64,000 nucleotides of DNA, taken from Monoplex corrugatus. Its lineage: Eukaryota; Mollusca; Gastropoda; Littorinimorpha; Ranellidae. Position 1 is the stretch's first letter. Each line of letters opens with the position of its first letter. Under the pieces are notes generated by a model. The model was not told the DNA's origin, made no database searches, and saw nothing but the letters and a program-made list of their open reading frames with translations. The stretch is from positions 21,333,023 through 21,397,022 of the forward strand of contig CM060314.1 in the NCBI GenBank assembly GCA_030674185.1, read 5' to 3'. Shown here piece after piece: positions 1-23,939 of this stretch. Position numbers and translations under genes: made by a program.

Positions 1-1177
1 AGAAAACTGAATTTGTGTACAGAGAAAAAAATCCACACAAAGACTGACGACAGAAAAAACAAAACGGATGTAGAAAAGAGGGTGTTCATAACATGCCACA
101 CCTACAAAATAGACCTATTTTAAACAGAAAACATGAATTCCCATAACCTCACACACAGGTTATTATGTACACAAGCATATGAAATCATGTTAATATATAT
201 GACTCTACATTATCAAAGACACAAATCTGATAATCCCTGCCTTTATAAAACATACAAACTCTAGACTTTATCATCAAAAATATAAATCTACATAATCCTT
301 GCCTTTAAAAAAATCTACATAATCCTTGCCTTAAAAAAAACAAACTCCAAATACAATTCCTCATTAATCGGCTGAGATTCAACTTCTTTTGACTGCATCA
401 GATCAAGTGTGTCATCAGACAGTACACAAAGTTAAGGGGAGAGTACAGATTCCCCCTTCATGCACTGTCAGAAGGATCTATTGATAGCATCATGTGCAGT
501 ACTTCTGGGCAGGCTGTCTCCTCCCTCACCTACTATCACAAGCACACACACACACACACACACACAAGCGCGCTGATATAAACATGTTTGTTAAATTGTC
601 TTTTCTGAGTATTACTGGTAGAATCAAATCTTACCAAACAAAAGCTTCCCTACCCACCATTTTCAGTGCCTGGATGACACACTAATGTCCATCAGATATC
701 AATCTATTTATCTGCTTTGGACTTCATCTTATTCGTTCAATCAACTACTAATTAACTATATATCAGTGTTCTTGATTTCACACATATGTACATCAACGAT
801 CTGTACATTAATGTGGTCAAACCCACCCAACCGAAGATGAATAGTGAGCACACTGTTTACGTGAGTAAACAACACATTCTAGCAGAGTAAGGCAGTGTTG
901 AATACTTGCCCCTGGTGATAAAACCTTGCTCATGCACACTCCTTCTGTCTTCATAGATGAATTGTTGTTCAATAGTTTTAATCCTTTACTGATGTGTGTT
1001 AGATAGGTTTGTATTTATTACAAGACTGTGACTGCACAAAAGTATTTCCATATGGATTAATAAAGTGTTACTGAACTGAACTGAACTGAACATGCTCTCT
1101 TTTCTGGCACACCTCAAAAATGTGGATGTCATAGCTTTAGGAAAATTGTCTACTTCCTGTTAATGTACTACACTCAC
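1..1177 (-). other. NAA15 intronic sequence left of exon 6
   Basis: This is the intron following NAA15 exon 6 (donor GTGAGT at 1177). I searched for the next conserved NAA15 segment and did not find it, so the next exon lies outside the window. It holds a short (CA)n at 543-566 and a LINE-like 3' tail ending near 1092. Confidence 0.6.
800..1092 (+). repeat. LINE/SINE-like 3' end with (GAACT)n tail
   Basis: The segment ends with a CATATGG motif, an AATAAAG signal (1059-1065) and then four ACTGA/GAACT units up to about 1092. A terminal AATAAAG followed by a short pentamer repeat is the usual 3' end of CR1/L2-like retroelements in invertebrates. No coding part is recognisable, so the left boundary is a guess. 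Confidence 0.4.
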
Positions 1178-11858
<10,681 letters not shown>

Positions 11859-12242
11859 TTTAGAAAGAACGGATGGAATGCCCGTGCTTCCCTATGAGAA
11901 CCTAGAACAGGTTACCTTCCACCTCGTGGTTCAGATTTCGATATGGCCGATCTTGAATCGCGCACATTCTCGTCCAAGTGTGAAAATATTATGTTTGTGA
12001 AATAAACAAATTTTTTAATCAGACTCAACAGATATTTCAGTTTAAAGATCAGCATTAAGATTATATATCTTTGTGAGAAATTCAAATGAAATGAAAATAT
12101 TATTCAGCCACCTACGACAACAAAGATGGCGGCTTGCATGATGTTTTGATGCGGATGTGATAATAAGCTGTTTGCAACATCTTTTGGTTTGCACTTTCAT
12201 TTTTTACAGTTGTAGCACACTTACATAAAGTTCATTTTAAAG
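11859..12242. promoter_or_regulatory. Bidirectional NAA15/RAB33B promoter region
   Basis: The NAA15 start codon (11858, minus) and the RAB33B start codon (12243, plus) are separated by only 384 bp, so both transcription start regions must lie here or overlap. No TATA box at a usual distance from either start codon was obvious. A YY1-type motif lies in the RAB33B-proximal half. Divergent transcription from one open region is inferred from geometry. Confidence 0.7.
12122..12133 (+). promoter_or_regulatory. YY1-type core promoter motif
   Basis: AAAGATGGCGGC matches the YY1 consensus AANATGGCGGC in the direction of RAB33B, 110 bp before its start codon. In vertebrate TATA-less promoters this motif typically lies just downstream of the transcription start, which would put the RAB33B start at about 12080-12120 (inference). 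Confidence 0.6.
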
Positions 12243-15200
12243 ATGAGTGAAGACGCAAGTGGAGAGCAAATCAAAGATACGACTCGGTCGGATGCTGTTG
12301 TAGAAACAGCTGAAGCAGGTGCTGTGAAAGTAGTAGAGAAGCAGTCGCAAAGAAGAATTTTCAAAATAATCGTGATTGGGGACTCTAATGTTGGCAAAAC
12401 CTGTCTGACGTACAGATTTTGTCTGGGAAAATTTCCAGACAAAACAGAGGCAACCATTGGAGTGGATTTCAGGGAAAAATCAGTTCAAGTGGATTCAGAG
12501 CATCTTAAAGTAAGTTCATTAGTTAGATATCGCTAGAGTTAGATAGATTATTAGATATGATAACATAGGCCTACTAATCATTATTAGGCTAATTATTAGG
12601 CCTACTTGTTGTTGATTCAGTAATCAATTGCAAACTACAGTTTATAGGTAGAGTATGGTTTTAGTTGGAGGATAACTTTCACATGTATGATAACAAAAGT
12701 AAAAACATTGAAAGTAGTAGAGTATGTTTTAGTTGGAGGATAACTTTCACATGTGCGATAACAAAAGTAAAAACATTGAAAGATGAAGGTTGTCTTAAAA
12801 TCCTTGTAATTTTGTAAAGGAATAAATTGCCCCCCCTCACCTCCATACCCCGCCCCCCCCCCTCACCCTCCATACCCCCCCCCCTTTTTTTTTCTTCTTT
12901 TTTTTTTTTTTATTGATAGCTAACATTATGATATGTTTGGGGGCTGTTCACCCTGTTGCAGGATTAATTGCATTCAGACAGTTGGAAATGTGTTCCTCCC
13001 AAACCTATCAGTAATTATGCCTACTTGTCAGACTGATTTAACCCAGCACAAACCCTGTCTGTTGGCTGGCAAGGTCCTTTAAAATTGGTAAAGGGTGGAG
13101 GGAGAAGCAAATGGTTTCCATTGAGATTATGATTTCACAAACAAAGTGCTATTGGTCCAAGTGAAAAGCATACTTGTTGCACTTTTACAGTAAGTGAATA
13201 TCATAAATCAGGTAACTGTACTGACAAAACATGCAATAAAAATGAATATTAGGAACCATAGTAACAAAGCATAAAGAAGCGCAAAATGTGCAAGTCTTCA
13301 CAGCACACACACACAAATACCACACTGGGCAAATTTATACGAGCAGTGAACTGAACTAGGGACATTTCTTGAGTCCATGCCAACCTGCATTTACAAAGTA
13401 CTCTTGTGCTAAATGTACATTCTGAGTGCTGTGCCCATCCTCTTTCCCATGCTGCTGCACTTTCTTGACAACATTCGACATTTTTGCTTATAAATCAACT
13501 CTCATAAGTATCTAACTTGGCGGAATGACTTTGACAATCTTCATTAGTAGATTAGATTATGCCTTTGTCATGATGTCAGTGTGTTGACAGGTAAAGATAT
13601 ATCAGAATTGTCGTGTTCCTCAATCCTGGAGATCACATGCACAAAGTTTTTGTTGGGCCAGATTTGCACCCGTGCAAACCTTTGCTCTCAGATTGGAAGG
13701 CAGGACTTTTTCCTCTACACCAAGTAGTCTTAAAACTATTGATATGCCTGCTTACCAGTGAAAGAAAAATGCTTTGACTCTGCCAGTTTAATGTTTAAGT
13801 GAAGGTTTTAATTTGCCATTTTGACTTAACCTGTTAAAGCTCAGTGTACAGCTTTGAGTTTGATTCAGAATGAAGTAACAGTTAGGTTAGTTTGGAGATA
13901 GGGTTGCCCAGTTTGGAAAAAAAATTGGGGTTACATTTTAAAACCCAATCTTTTCTTAAGTTTTATAGCTTTGACTAGTTTGAGTTTCATTCAAAATGAT
14001 GTCAAGGGTTAGGCTGGATTTGGAGATAAGGGTTACCCAGTATGGAACAAATTTTGTGTTGGGTTTTAAAACTTTATCCTGTCTTAAGTTTAACCCTGAT
14101 GTACCATTGGTCTTATCCAAGATGCAAGACTCATTCCATCTACAGACTAGCAGAATGCATTGACTACTTGTTATGCACCTTTTCCCTAACCTAAATCCTG
14201 TCTCAAAAGTCTAACCTAATCCTCCTGGCAGTGGTAACTCAGGTAAGGTGATGAATTTTTTGTAAACTTTTTTGGATTGGTTACCATGATGATTCTGTCC
14301 AGCAGGCTACCAGCCTTTCAAGGCCAACAGATAAAGACTTAAATGAGCTGAGTAGCAAAAATTGAGGAATAAACTGACCTATGCATCTGAACTGGACCAT
14401 TTGCTGCAGAATCCCAGAGGCAGAAGTGAAGAATCTGGTCTGCTGCTGCGTCTCATGAATACCTCTTGGTGACCACACTAGTTACAGAGTAAATTAACTG
14501 ATATACGGAATAGTGTCTTCCTTGTAACTCTCAGCTCATGACCACATCCTGGGTTGAGATTACTGCCTCTCATACTGTGTGGGTTGCATTGTTTTCAGTG
14601 TGCGGCTAAACACCCATCGCATTGTCAGTAGAGTCTGATAGTATGTCAGGTTTCATCCATAATGACCCAGTGAGCTTCTTGGCTCCCAGCTACAATTTAT
14701 TCAGTTCTGTGGTTCTCAATCACGATTTTTCTTGCATGTTTAGATACTGTAGAGTGTAGTGTCTGCCAGTATTTGTACATCTCATAGTAGATATTAGTAG
14801 TGGGTTGATCAGTACTGCCTTCCTCCACCATGGACCACCTGTTGCCTGATCATAGTTAAACTCTCTCCCAAGCATGCAAAACCCAAGATTTATTAGCTGA
14901 GCTTGTGCAGTGTGCAAGCTTTTGCCATTTTGGGTAACTTCTTATACGGTATGTGATAAGTGGCTGCGTGAACTCATTTTCAGGGCATAAGGATGGCATG
15001 AGTTACCATTATCAGATTATTCAAAGTGTTTATTTGAGGGAAGGCACATTTTTGACACTGTTAAACTGTCCATTTGAACTTAAAGAGTGTCTTTTTGAGG
15101 GAAGGCACATTTTTGACTCTATCAAACTGTCCATTTTGAACTTAAAAGTAGCATTTTGGTACTTGCTCTCAACTCTCAACCGTCTGCTGTCAGTTTGTGC

Positions 15201-15852
15201 CTGCTAGTCCAGAAATGAGAGTTGACTCCTTGAACCTCTCCCATCATACCCATAGTTCAGCTTCTTTTTTCCAGTGCTCTTCACTTTACATTAACCTGTT
15301 CTGTTTCCAACTATAAATATTAAGAACACGTAAATTAAACAAACAAACAAAAACCTTTCCTGTTAATGTACTAAGAACGCGTGTAGTACTATCAGCACAG
15401 ACATTCGGAATAACAGCTTTATACAGCCACAAAATATTATCTATTAAAAAAGAACTTTAGCATGTATGACTTTGATACATGTGCATGTTTACACTACAAC
15501 AAGTAGGGAATTATGAGTACGTTTAAAATGCATGCTTGGATATTTTTCTCATAATTATTATACCTTCCACTTGCTCCAGATTTTTTTAACTGATTCCTGT
15601 CTAGTGTCTTTGTCTGTCTGTCTCTGTCTGTGTCTCTCTGTATATATATATGTCTTTCTGTCTGTCTCTGTCTGTCTCAGTGTCTGTCTCTCTCTCTCTC
15701 TCTGTCTCTCTCTCTCTCCTTCCTCCCCGCCCCCCTTTCTCTCTGTTTGCTTTCCTTCGTCTGTCTGTCTGTGTCTCTCTCTGTGTCTCTCTCTATCTCT
15801 CTGTTTCTGTTTCTGTCTCTGTCTCTCTTTTGTCTCTCTCTGTCTCTCTGTC

Positions 15853-15900
<48 letters not shown>

Positions 15901-16512
15901 CACATTCTCTCCCTCTCATTCTTTCTCTGCACACACTGTGTTCTTGCTAGTGGAAGTCTGTGATTCCTGTACTGCTTGTCAAGCTGGAACACAGGCAACC
16001 AGTGCGGGCATTTCATACCATCTTTATCATAGTAGGTGCCAGACTTTGTGGCAGTATGAACAAGTGTTGATGCGCTGCCAAAGTGATTTACTTCGCGCTG
16101 CCAGAGTGAGTTTAACTTCATTTGTAATTCACACATTGCATGTTTCCATTGTTGATATCTCTCCTGTATTTTACTCCCCTTGACCAATTTCATTCTGTTT
16201 ACAATCAGTGCCAACTTATTCCGTGATATCTTAAGTGTCCTACCAATGATCTGCACTGATCTGTAGGCTTGTGCCTCATGGTGCTGCTGATTGCAGCAAG
16301 TGCTTTAGTTAACAGTTAAGAATAAGTTGTCTGTTAAAAAAAAACACCAAATAGTTTTTTCTTTTTTTTCATTCCATTCATACAGAACTTTTGAGAGAGA
16401 GAGTGAGAGGGAGGGGGAGAAAGAGAGTTAGGATTCTCATTTAAAGAGAAGAGAAGAGAGGTGCTGGCATGCATGCACATGCACATACACACACATGCAT
16501 GCACGCACACGC

Positions 16513-16602
<90 letters not shown>

Positions 16603-19075
16603 ACACACACACACACATACACACACACACACTCACACTCACTCACACACTCTCAGGGTGAGAGAGACAGACAGACAGAGGAAGAGAGAGAGGGAGAAAT
16701 GGGGCTTTTATGTATTATAAGAGAATGCAGTATGTGTACAGCTAAGAATGAGAAACAGAAAGAAGGGGAGGATTTGTTAATCAGAGTAGCCGTTCTGATA
16801 CTACAGTGATAGTATTAAATGTGGTAAGTACATTAACACCTCCCCATTTTACAGTTCTTGAAATGGTATCACGAGATATATATGCAAGAATCATATATTT
16901 AAAAGTGAACTGTATTAAAACAAGTATGTCTGTGCTGTACTGCAACAGCTTACAGGAGTGATTAACTTACAGGTTTCAGTATTTTCTCAGTTGTTACTGA
17001 CTTCTGTGTGACATCAAAATCAGAGAGGTGGTTGTGGGCCCTTTGGCACCATTGTCTTGGCTGTGGTTCTATTGGCTAGGACCCTCTATGCCACGCTCAT
17101 GTGGCTATAGACTATAACTTATAAGAGGATGGTACACCAGACTTTTAAATGATGCTTATGCAAGACGTGTTATAACCGGGATTGCTTACCACCTATTTGT
17201 CATTCACTGAGATCATTCTTCAGCATGGTGAACAATCTAGACTATTCCCTTGATAATGGCTGTTGCATTCTCCTGCATCTTTGCAGTACTTAACATCTCA
17301 CATTCCTCAGCCCTCTTTGTAACACCAACATTCCACTCTGCACTGTGTAAGATTTCTGTCCCTTGAGATATGAACCCTTGGATATTGATTACTTATCTCG
17401 AAAGTTGACTGGTGCAGATGTTCTTACTATATCCTGTGTGAACATTAGATAGTGTTGAAAATAAATCATTTGTGATACCTGTATGACAGTGTTAACTAGT
17501 ATGCTGTAATATTACTAATAATAATCAACCATTTATAAACAGTGTTCAGTAATGATCAACACTGTGTGATTCAGATTACCATTTACCAATTTAGTCCATT
17601 CTTGATACAGTGGTATAACAATGTAACTTCATTTACAGCTGGTGACTGTAACTAGTGTAAGTGTAAAATCTTGTTAGCTTGTCTGATTTGTTTTACACCT
17701 TAACAAAATTACAGTCAGGCATTGTTGAAGTGAAAGTTACAGTCAGTTCACTTTTTCAGTTAATAGTTTTGTGGTGATTATAAAATGGAGTCTACCTGCA
17801 ATGAAATTTATGGGAGATGGATTTATGTTCATTGTAGCAGTAGTTTGCAGTTTCTTGGCTACGTGTAAGGAAAACTAGTGATTTTACACAGTGCTGATTG
17901 TTTGTTACCTTAATGATGGAGTCGAGATGGTATTCACAACATTTTCTATTTATACATCATCATTGTGCTTTTATCAGTTAGTTTATCATTATGCCTCAGT
18001 CATTGAAGAATCCTAACACACAAACACACCTACACACACCACACACACACCCATACACCCACCCACACACACACACCCACATCCACCCCCCCCACCCCCC
18101 CCCCCACCCCCACACACACACACACACATTACTGCTAGATTACATCACAAACACAGCAAAGTGACTGACATAGTTTTCAATTTTGTTTGAAGAAATCTAG
18201 CACATTTTTTCTAACTTGAGTTCTTATTTGTTGTAGGGCATGACAATACATAGCATTATAGCAAGCGTGGTCTTTGAAAAACACTGTCTCATTCGTATAA
18301 ATAAGGATTTGTTATGCACGGTAGACAGTATTTTACAAGAGGAAAAGAGAAGGAACCAGGCAGGAAAAATAAAACTTTAAAAGAGTACATTATTGCCAGA
18401 AATTTGTTGTAGGCAGGTTCGTTATAGGTGGACGCCATTGTATATGGTGATATAACTTGCCTTATAGATGTTGTTTATAAGTCATGAGCTTATTTCAAGA
18501 ACTGTATAATTGATTATGAGTGTTGTCAAAAAATGGCTCACTTACAGTTTTATTTTAATTTGTTACAGCTGCAGCTGTGGGACACTGCAGGCCAGGAACG
18601 TTTCCGTAAGTCCATGGTACAGCACTACTACAGAAACGTCCATGCCGTGGTCTTTGTATATGACATGACGAAGATGTCTTCATTTGAGAACATGCCAGCA
18701 TGGATAGAGGAATGTGATCGCCACAACCTCAACAAGTATATACCCCGCATTCTGGTGGGCAACAAATGTGATGTGGTGGAACGTATTGCAGTCAACACAA
18801 ATTTGGCACAAAAGTTTGCCGACACTCACAACATGCCCTTGTTTGAGACGTCAGCAAAGGATGATGAGAAAGCCAATCATGTGGATGCCATATTCATGAC
18901 TGTGGCACACAAACTTAAGAATTCTAAACCCATGATGCCTGCTCATCTTTCAGATGTGGTCCCAGGTGACACATCACGCGGTGAATTTGTGAACTTGAGG
19001 GGCAGTCCTCGTCACCGGGGCTTGGAATCTGCAAACCAAACAGATGATGGGGAGAGGAATGAATGTGCATGTTAA
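12243..19075 (+). CDS. RAB33B: RAB33B, Golgi/autophagy Rab GTPase (2 coding exons)
   Basis: Rab33 is a small GTPase of the medial Golgi involved in retrograde traffic and, through ATG16L1, autophagosome formation. Coding exons are 12243-12509 and 18569-19075, with donor GTAAGT and acceptor TTGTTACAG. The joined product is 257 aa. Visible motifs are the P-loop GDSNVGKT (46-53), effector loop ATIGVDFRE (70-78), switch [11 protein letters not shown] (93-101), NKCD (154-157) and SAK (184-186). The run [20 protein letters not shown] is diagnostic of Rab33. The C-terminus is CAC, a CxC double geranylgeranylation site. The N-terminal extension of about 38 residues is acidic/polar and not conserved. 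Rab33B rather than Rab33A is chosen by overall wording; invertebrates usually have one Rab33. Confidence 0.96.
12651..12781 (+). repeat. Tandem duplication, ~65-bp unit x2
   Basis: TTTTAGTTGGAGGATAACTT followed by TCACATGT, GATAACAAAAGTAAAAACAT and TGAAAG occurs twice in succession with only a few differences, indicating a recent local duplication in the RAB33B intron. Confidence 0.9.
12950..13105 (-). repeat. tRNA-SINE family, diverged copy
   Basis: Reading plus, GGATTAATTGCATTCAGACA, TATCAGTAATTATG, CACAAACCCTGT and GGCTGGCAAG follow the body order seen in the better copies at 46985 and 58440. It is strongly diverged and no tRNA-like head is seen. Confidence 0.4.
13850..14095 (+). repeat. 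Tandem duplication, ~125-bp unit x2
   Basis: Two diverged copies of a unit containing AGCTTTGA, GTTTGATTCAGAATGA or its variant, GGTTAG, GGAGATA(A)GGGTT, CCCAGT(T/A)TGGAA and CTTAAGTTT in the same order. Intronic, no coding function. Confidence 0.7.
15031..15152 (+). repeat. Tandem duplication, 61-bp unit x2
   Basis: TTTGAGGGAAGGCACATTTT followed by TGAC, AAACTGTCCATTT and GAACTTAAA is repeated with a 61-bp offset and few differences. Confidence 0.85.
15609..15899 (+). repeat. (TCTG)n/(CT)n polypyrimidine tract
   Basis: About 290 bp of almost pure pyrimidine on the plus strand apart from interspersed G, built of TCTG and CT units and ending in a clean (CT)n run. Apparent Ser/Leu or Arg/Glu reading frames here come from the repeat. 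Confidence 0.95.
16484..16650 (+). repeat. Long (CA)n microsatellite
   Basis: Around 165 bp of CA repeat with a few CG, TA and CT interruptions, followed by a short GA-rich tract to about 16695, all within the RAB33B intron. Confidence 0.95.
18018..18128 (+). repeat. CA/C-rich low-complexity tract
   Basis: A mixture of (CA)n and runs of C, including runs of seven to ten C, about 440 bp before RAB33B exon 2. Confidence 0.9.
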
Positions 19076-22000
19076 GTGCATAGACTCAACTATACTAAAC
19101 ATTAAACTTTTACCATTTTATTTTTGTTTTTATGTCCATGTACAATGTAAACAAAAAAACAAAAAAGTTGTTCTTGTGTCAAATGACTTGGCTGTAAGTA
19201 TAAACAGCCAAGTTTAAATTTCATTTCTGATATAAATTTTGCGAGGTGGGTTTTTATTTCATTTATTAAGTGCTTGTCTTTTATTTTTCCCATCATAGTT
19301 GAATGTAGGTGTGGTGATGTTGTAACACCAAACGCTTATTTCTGAATTGTTTCATTCATACTTTGTGTTTGTCTTGCTTGAGTATGTGTAATTTGTTTTG
19401 CAGCGGTTTCATTAAATTAAATGTTGTGTAAAATTATACACAAAAGCAAAGGCCTTTTAATTTTTGAAAAAAATATTGGCATACATTTTCAGCTGAATAA
19501 CCCTTCTAAGGACAAACAGTTTAGTTCCTAAAATACGAGAAACTGTGACTGGAAGAAAGTACATTGCATAGTCAGAAGACCTGATTTTAAAAAGTCAAAG
19601 TTGCTTTTGATATGAGCCATCATGACTTGAGCCTTCATTTTCTTCCATAACACAGGAAAACTACTTTGCCTGATGAATGCCATTATACTTTTCAAAGTAA
19701 CATGGTCTGTTCCTTTCAGAGAAGCAAATTTAGGGGGTGGTGGTGTGAAATTTCAGTTTTTGTTTGTTTCATCAATTGAATGATATTCATTTCTAACTTG
19801 GAAGTGTTTTAACATTGTTATTTTTAAATACTGGGCAATTGCTATGCTTAAAAAGCTGAGGGTTGTTTGATATTGTTTTTGATATTGTTTGCTTGCTTGT
19901 TTTCGGAAATTGTGTTGTTGTGATCTCCTTCTTGGTAAAGAGTTATAATTTGTTAAAAACATTATTTCTGTGTATGAGTGAGTGAGTGATGTGTGTGTGT
20001 GACTGTGTGTCTGTGTATGTAAGTCAAACTTTTGTCAGTTGTGTTGTTGGATTGTTATTGTAGTAATCAATGTTGGGTTATGGCTTGCATGTTAACTTCA
20101 GCAGAAACTCATTCATACTTTGCACACAAACGTAGTTATTATGTGAAGATTATTTCCATTGCTTTATTATGTATGGCATTCAGTACACTTTAACTTTATA
20201 ATGTGTTAATTTAGAAGTTAAGTTCAAAGTCTTCATTGATCTTGCTGGAGAAAATTGCAGTGCACAGGTAATTTGAACTCAGTAATTTGTATACGATAAA
20301 TCAGTACTTCCATGATTTAGTCTGTGCACATTATAAATACTATTTCAGTCATTTCATTACTGTACCATTATCAGTGGCTTTAGAAAATGATCATATTGTT
20401 TTATTTGAAGTTCTGTTTTTATAATTGCAATGTAAACATGCTCTGATGTTCAGAGTAATTTCTGAATACCAGGATTCATAAAACAATGAAAAGGATGATG
20501 GATACCTTTGTACATATTGTTTGATACATGTGCAGAATGTTTTTTCATTGTGGTGGGGAAGATCGGGCTAGATCTGCATTGGCAAGCAAAAATGGGAAGA
20601 TGATTTCAGACACAGAAGGACTGATTTATTTGTTTCATGTAATTTGTAAGAAATCCTGTTTTATCTTTTGTGATTGTGAAAATTGCTTTGTTCATTTCAC
20701 ATTTGTTTTCTGGTGTATAATTATTATTTACCTGGAGAATGTACATTTTGAATCCTTCAACTCACTGTGCATGTGTTTTGATTGTCTAGTCGTTGTGATA
20801 TTTTATAGAAGCATCTGCTTGGTAAAGACCAGTGGTTCATCGGTTGTCTTTCATGACTGGCAAATTTCTCAAAATATAGCAACGCACTGTACCCTGTTGT
20901 TATGTTTGGCATAATCCAGCAAACTGGGTTTTGTTGCGATGCTGATGTTTAAAGTCTGGTCTGGAACCAGCATGTCCATTTTCTTTCTTTTCTCTGCTCA
21001 TTTTTTTAAATTTTTTTTATTTTCTTGTGTTGTTGTTGTTCATGATAATGTCATTGTTGTGGGCTGAGAGTGGATTCTGAGGGCCCCCAGCTGATTTCTT
21101 TTTCTGTGGTGCATGTCCCAGAGATGTTAAGACTGAAAACTGTGTTTATTTTTCTTTTGTTTTACATTGTAATTTTTGTCTCATGGTGGTCGAATTGGTG
21201 TGCTATGTGCCATTGTGTGATCTACTTGATAATAATGGTTTTGCATTCCTATGGAAAGTGTGATCAGCTTGGTTGGTGTCGGGTGAAGTTTCCTCAAGCG
21301 TTCTGTAACTTCAGTTCATTTATTGGTTTCTTGTCTGTCTTTTGATTTGGAGGAGGTGGTCATGAAATTCTGTTGAGAGCCTGTTGATTTTTTTTTACTT
21401 GTTTTGTTTTGTCTTGTTTTGTTTTGTTTTGTTTTAATGTCCTTTTATGCAACCAATCTAGTTATTTGTTTTCATATCGTATGCAGCCAACCCAGGTACT
21501 TCTGTTTGCTTGTCACACTGCTTTATTTTATCAACAGCAGCTACTGTAGTTAAGATTTTTTTTTTATTAGACACTGCTTACTCTATTTTGCTCTGAACAT
21601 TGTTCATTTTTTATAGGGTGGAGAAGGAAATGAGTGTCCTACACCCCGTCCCTGTTTAGTTAATGTAACTGACATTGATGACAAATGATAGTAGAAAAGA
21701 GTGCGCACTAATTCTCTCCCACTCTTTCCTATGTGAGTTCTTGCCTCTGATCGATCTGAATCATTCTTTTGATTTAAAAAAAAACACCCACTTATAGTTA
21801 TACATGAATGCCAAGTGCTACCAGAATGTTTTGTATCACGTCTCATGCTTGAAATGCTTTCAGATGAAGTGGTTTTTGTTTTCATTCATTGAATAGCTGA
21901 AAAATATTAAGGTATATGTTCAGTATGTCTCAGATTGAGAGAATTATGTTCTATTGAATAATAAAACTCAGTTTTTAGTTTGGTCTTTTATCTGTTTAAT
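19076..22000 (+). other. Probable RAB33B 3' UTR
   Basis: No gene is recognised here. The stretch is T-rich on the plus strand, as expected of a long 3' UTR. Candidate poly(A) signals are ATTAAA near 19413 and AATAAA at 21960-21965; which one is used cannot be told from sequence. Short reading frames in this segment have no family features. Confidence 0.45.
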
Positions 22001-22796
22001 AACTCAAAAGTGTTTAGCATTTCACAGATGATATGATATGGAAGTAAGTTTTTGATACAATCGTATATTGTATCTCTGAGGTAATTTGTATGTTTCATCT
22101 ATAATCAGTGTTGAAGAATTAGAACAGCTTAAAAGAAATAGTGCAAGAGCTGTTCAGTAATTTTCTTCTCAGGATGAGAAGCAGCAGCAAGATGCAAAAC
22201 AGCTGGCTGTTATGGGTGAGAGATGTGAAAGACTGATCATATTACATTTTTTGAGTGTGTTTTGTTTTATTTAAATGGCATTCAGGGAAGTGTTACACAA
22301 ATTGTATTTTCTGCAACTCTTGAGCATATGCATATGAACATGAATGCTGTGCAAGACTTTTGCCCTTGAGGTAGCACTTATTTTCTGGGTATTTATCATT
22401 TGCAGTATTTTGGGTGTGCTAATTCACTTGAGTATAGATGTGACTCATTGACTGTATCGTGGATTGAATCAATTCTGATGCAGCTAATGACGTAACTGGA
22501 CATTGTCACATTATTTTCAATATTACTGTGTAGTTTCATATTTGGAGAAAGTGGTGTGTTTAGTACGAATGTACCATGCTTTTTCAAATCAGAAAGAATA
22601 CAGTATTACATATATTCTTTCACAGCTTGTGTGTAAGTTAGGTAGAATCTCATTGTCAACGTGTACTATTTACACTCAAGTTTTAGGCATCTGCCATGAT
22701 TGTAGATTATCATCATTGTATGGTATATATGGTGGACTGCATCAAGAAGTCGTGTATGCATACTATACTGACTCCTTGGGGATAGAGTCTGGAGTT

Positions 22797-22990
22797 TGTT
22801 CAAGAGGGATTCGTTGCACTGAATGATTCCATATGCACTTCGTGCAAATCTGCCAGTAGTTGTCCGGCAGACGCCTTGAGCCTGTGCAAATCCCTGTGCA
22901 CTGGTAAGCTCTTGAAATAAGGAGGCAACAGAATTAGTGAAACTGTCACCACCAGGATGATTGGAGCATTAAGACAGGCTGCAAACAAGC
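22797..22990 (-). repeat. tRNA-SINE family copy
   Basis: On plus it reads GGATTCGTTGCACTGAATGA, TATGCACTTCGTGCAAATC, TGCCAGTAGTTGTCCGGCAGA, CCTTGAGCCTGTGCAAATCC, GTGCACTGGTAAGCTCTTGA and TGATTGGAGCATTAAGA, in the same order as the copies at 46985, 58440 and 60505. The tRNA-like head expected on the right is missing, so this copy is truncated. The orientation is minus if the tRNA head marks the 5' end. Confidence 0.65.
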
Positions 22991-23864
22991 CAACTTTTAA
23001 TACTGAAGGATGGAGAAATTAGAAAAATGAATAAAACTGTTAAGTTACTATAATATGAGCCTGGATTTTTTCCCCATTCACAGCTGAGTATAGTAATAAT
23101 TCTCTTTAATAACTCGGTAGTGTTATCCTGCAAATATTTTTAAAACTTCTTGTTAAAAACAGTGGTATGTGAGTTTGATATGTTTCCAAATAAACTGTGT
23201 GTATTACCATTATTAATGGCTGATAATTATTCATGATAAAAGATCTGTATTACGATATATTATGATGACTATTATACTAACTAAAAATATTATGCAATGA
23301 TTGTGAAGACATGTGTCACCCATTATCATCATTATTACATGATTTTTAATATTATATTAACAGTCAAAATTGAATGTAGTTATTGTTTCATGAGTTACCA
23401 TTCAACAAGGATGAAAAAAACTTTTCAGAGAGCCAATAACTTTTCAGAGCGAGCCTAATTAATGATGTTTTCCAACACACTGATGTAATTGTATACCTAA
23501 TGATATTGTATACATAATATTATACAACAGGGGCTTAAAAAATCTCGTCATGTTTCCAGGAATCTGAGGAAAGTTTTGATAGCTTGTCATTTTCTTCAGT
23601 TTTGATATGTAGAGTTGAGAGTAATAACTAGTTTTGCAACGCAATTTGTTCATTGATAAAACTAAAGTATGACTACTTTGGAGTTTTTTGTTTTTGTTTT
23701 TTTGCTTTTTCTTATTATTTTTATTTTATTATTTTTTTAAAGTAATTTTTTGTTTGTGTGAGTTACGCTCTTTGGATGGGATCATGATAAATATCACTTA
23801 CAGAGAGGATAGAGTGCAATTAATGTCTCTGTTATGTGGTAAAATGTTGTGACTGCGCACGTGC

Positions 23865-23888
23865 GTGCGCACACGCGCGCACATGTGT

Positions 23889-23939
<51 letters not shown>
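23865..23939 (+). repeat. (GT)n microsatellite with alternating CG/CA lead
   Basis: An alternating purine-pyrimidine tract, GCGCACACGCGCGCACATG followed by about 55 bp of GT repeat. Such a tract favours Z-DNA. Confidence 0.9.

Larger units (their letters stand above)
12510..18568 (+). other. RAB33B intron, repeat-rich
   Basis: A single 6.06-kb intron. It holds a roughly 65-bp tandem duplication (12651-12781), C- and T-rich tracts (12828-12913), a diverged SINE copy (about 12950-13105), a roughly 125-bp tandem duplication (13850-14095), a 61-bp tandem duplication (15031-15152), a pyrimidine tract (15609-15899), a long CA array (16484-16650) and a CA/C-rich tract (18018-18128). No coding exon is seen. 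Confidence 0.75.

Noticed and set aside
20528..21345. 128- and 91-codon plus-strand frames after RAB33B
   Set aside because: Hydrophobic low-complexity translations of T-rich sequence, best explained as RAB33B 3' UTR.
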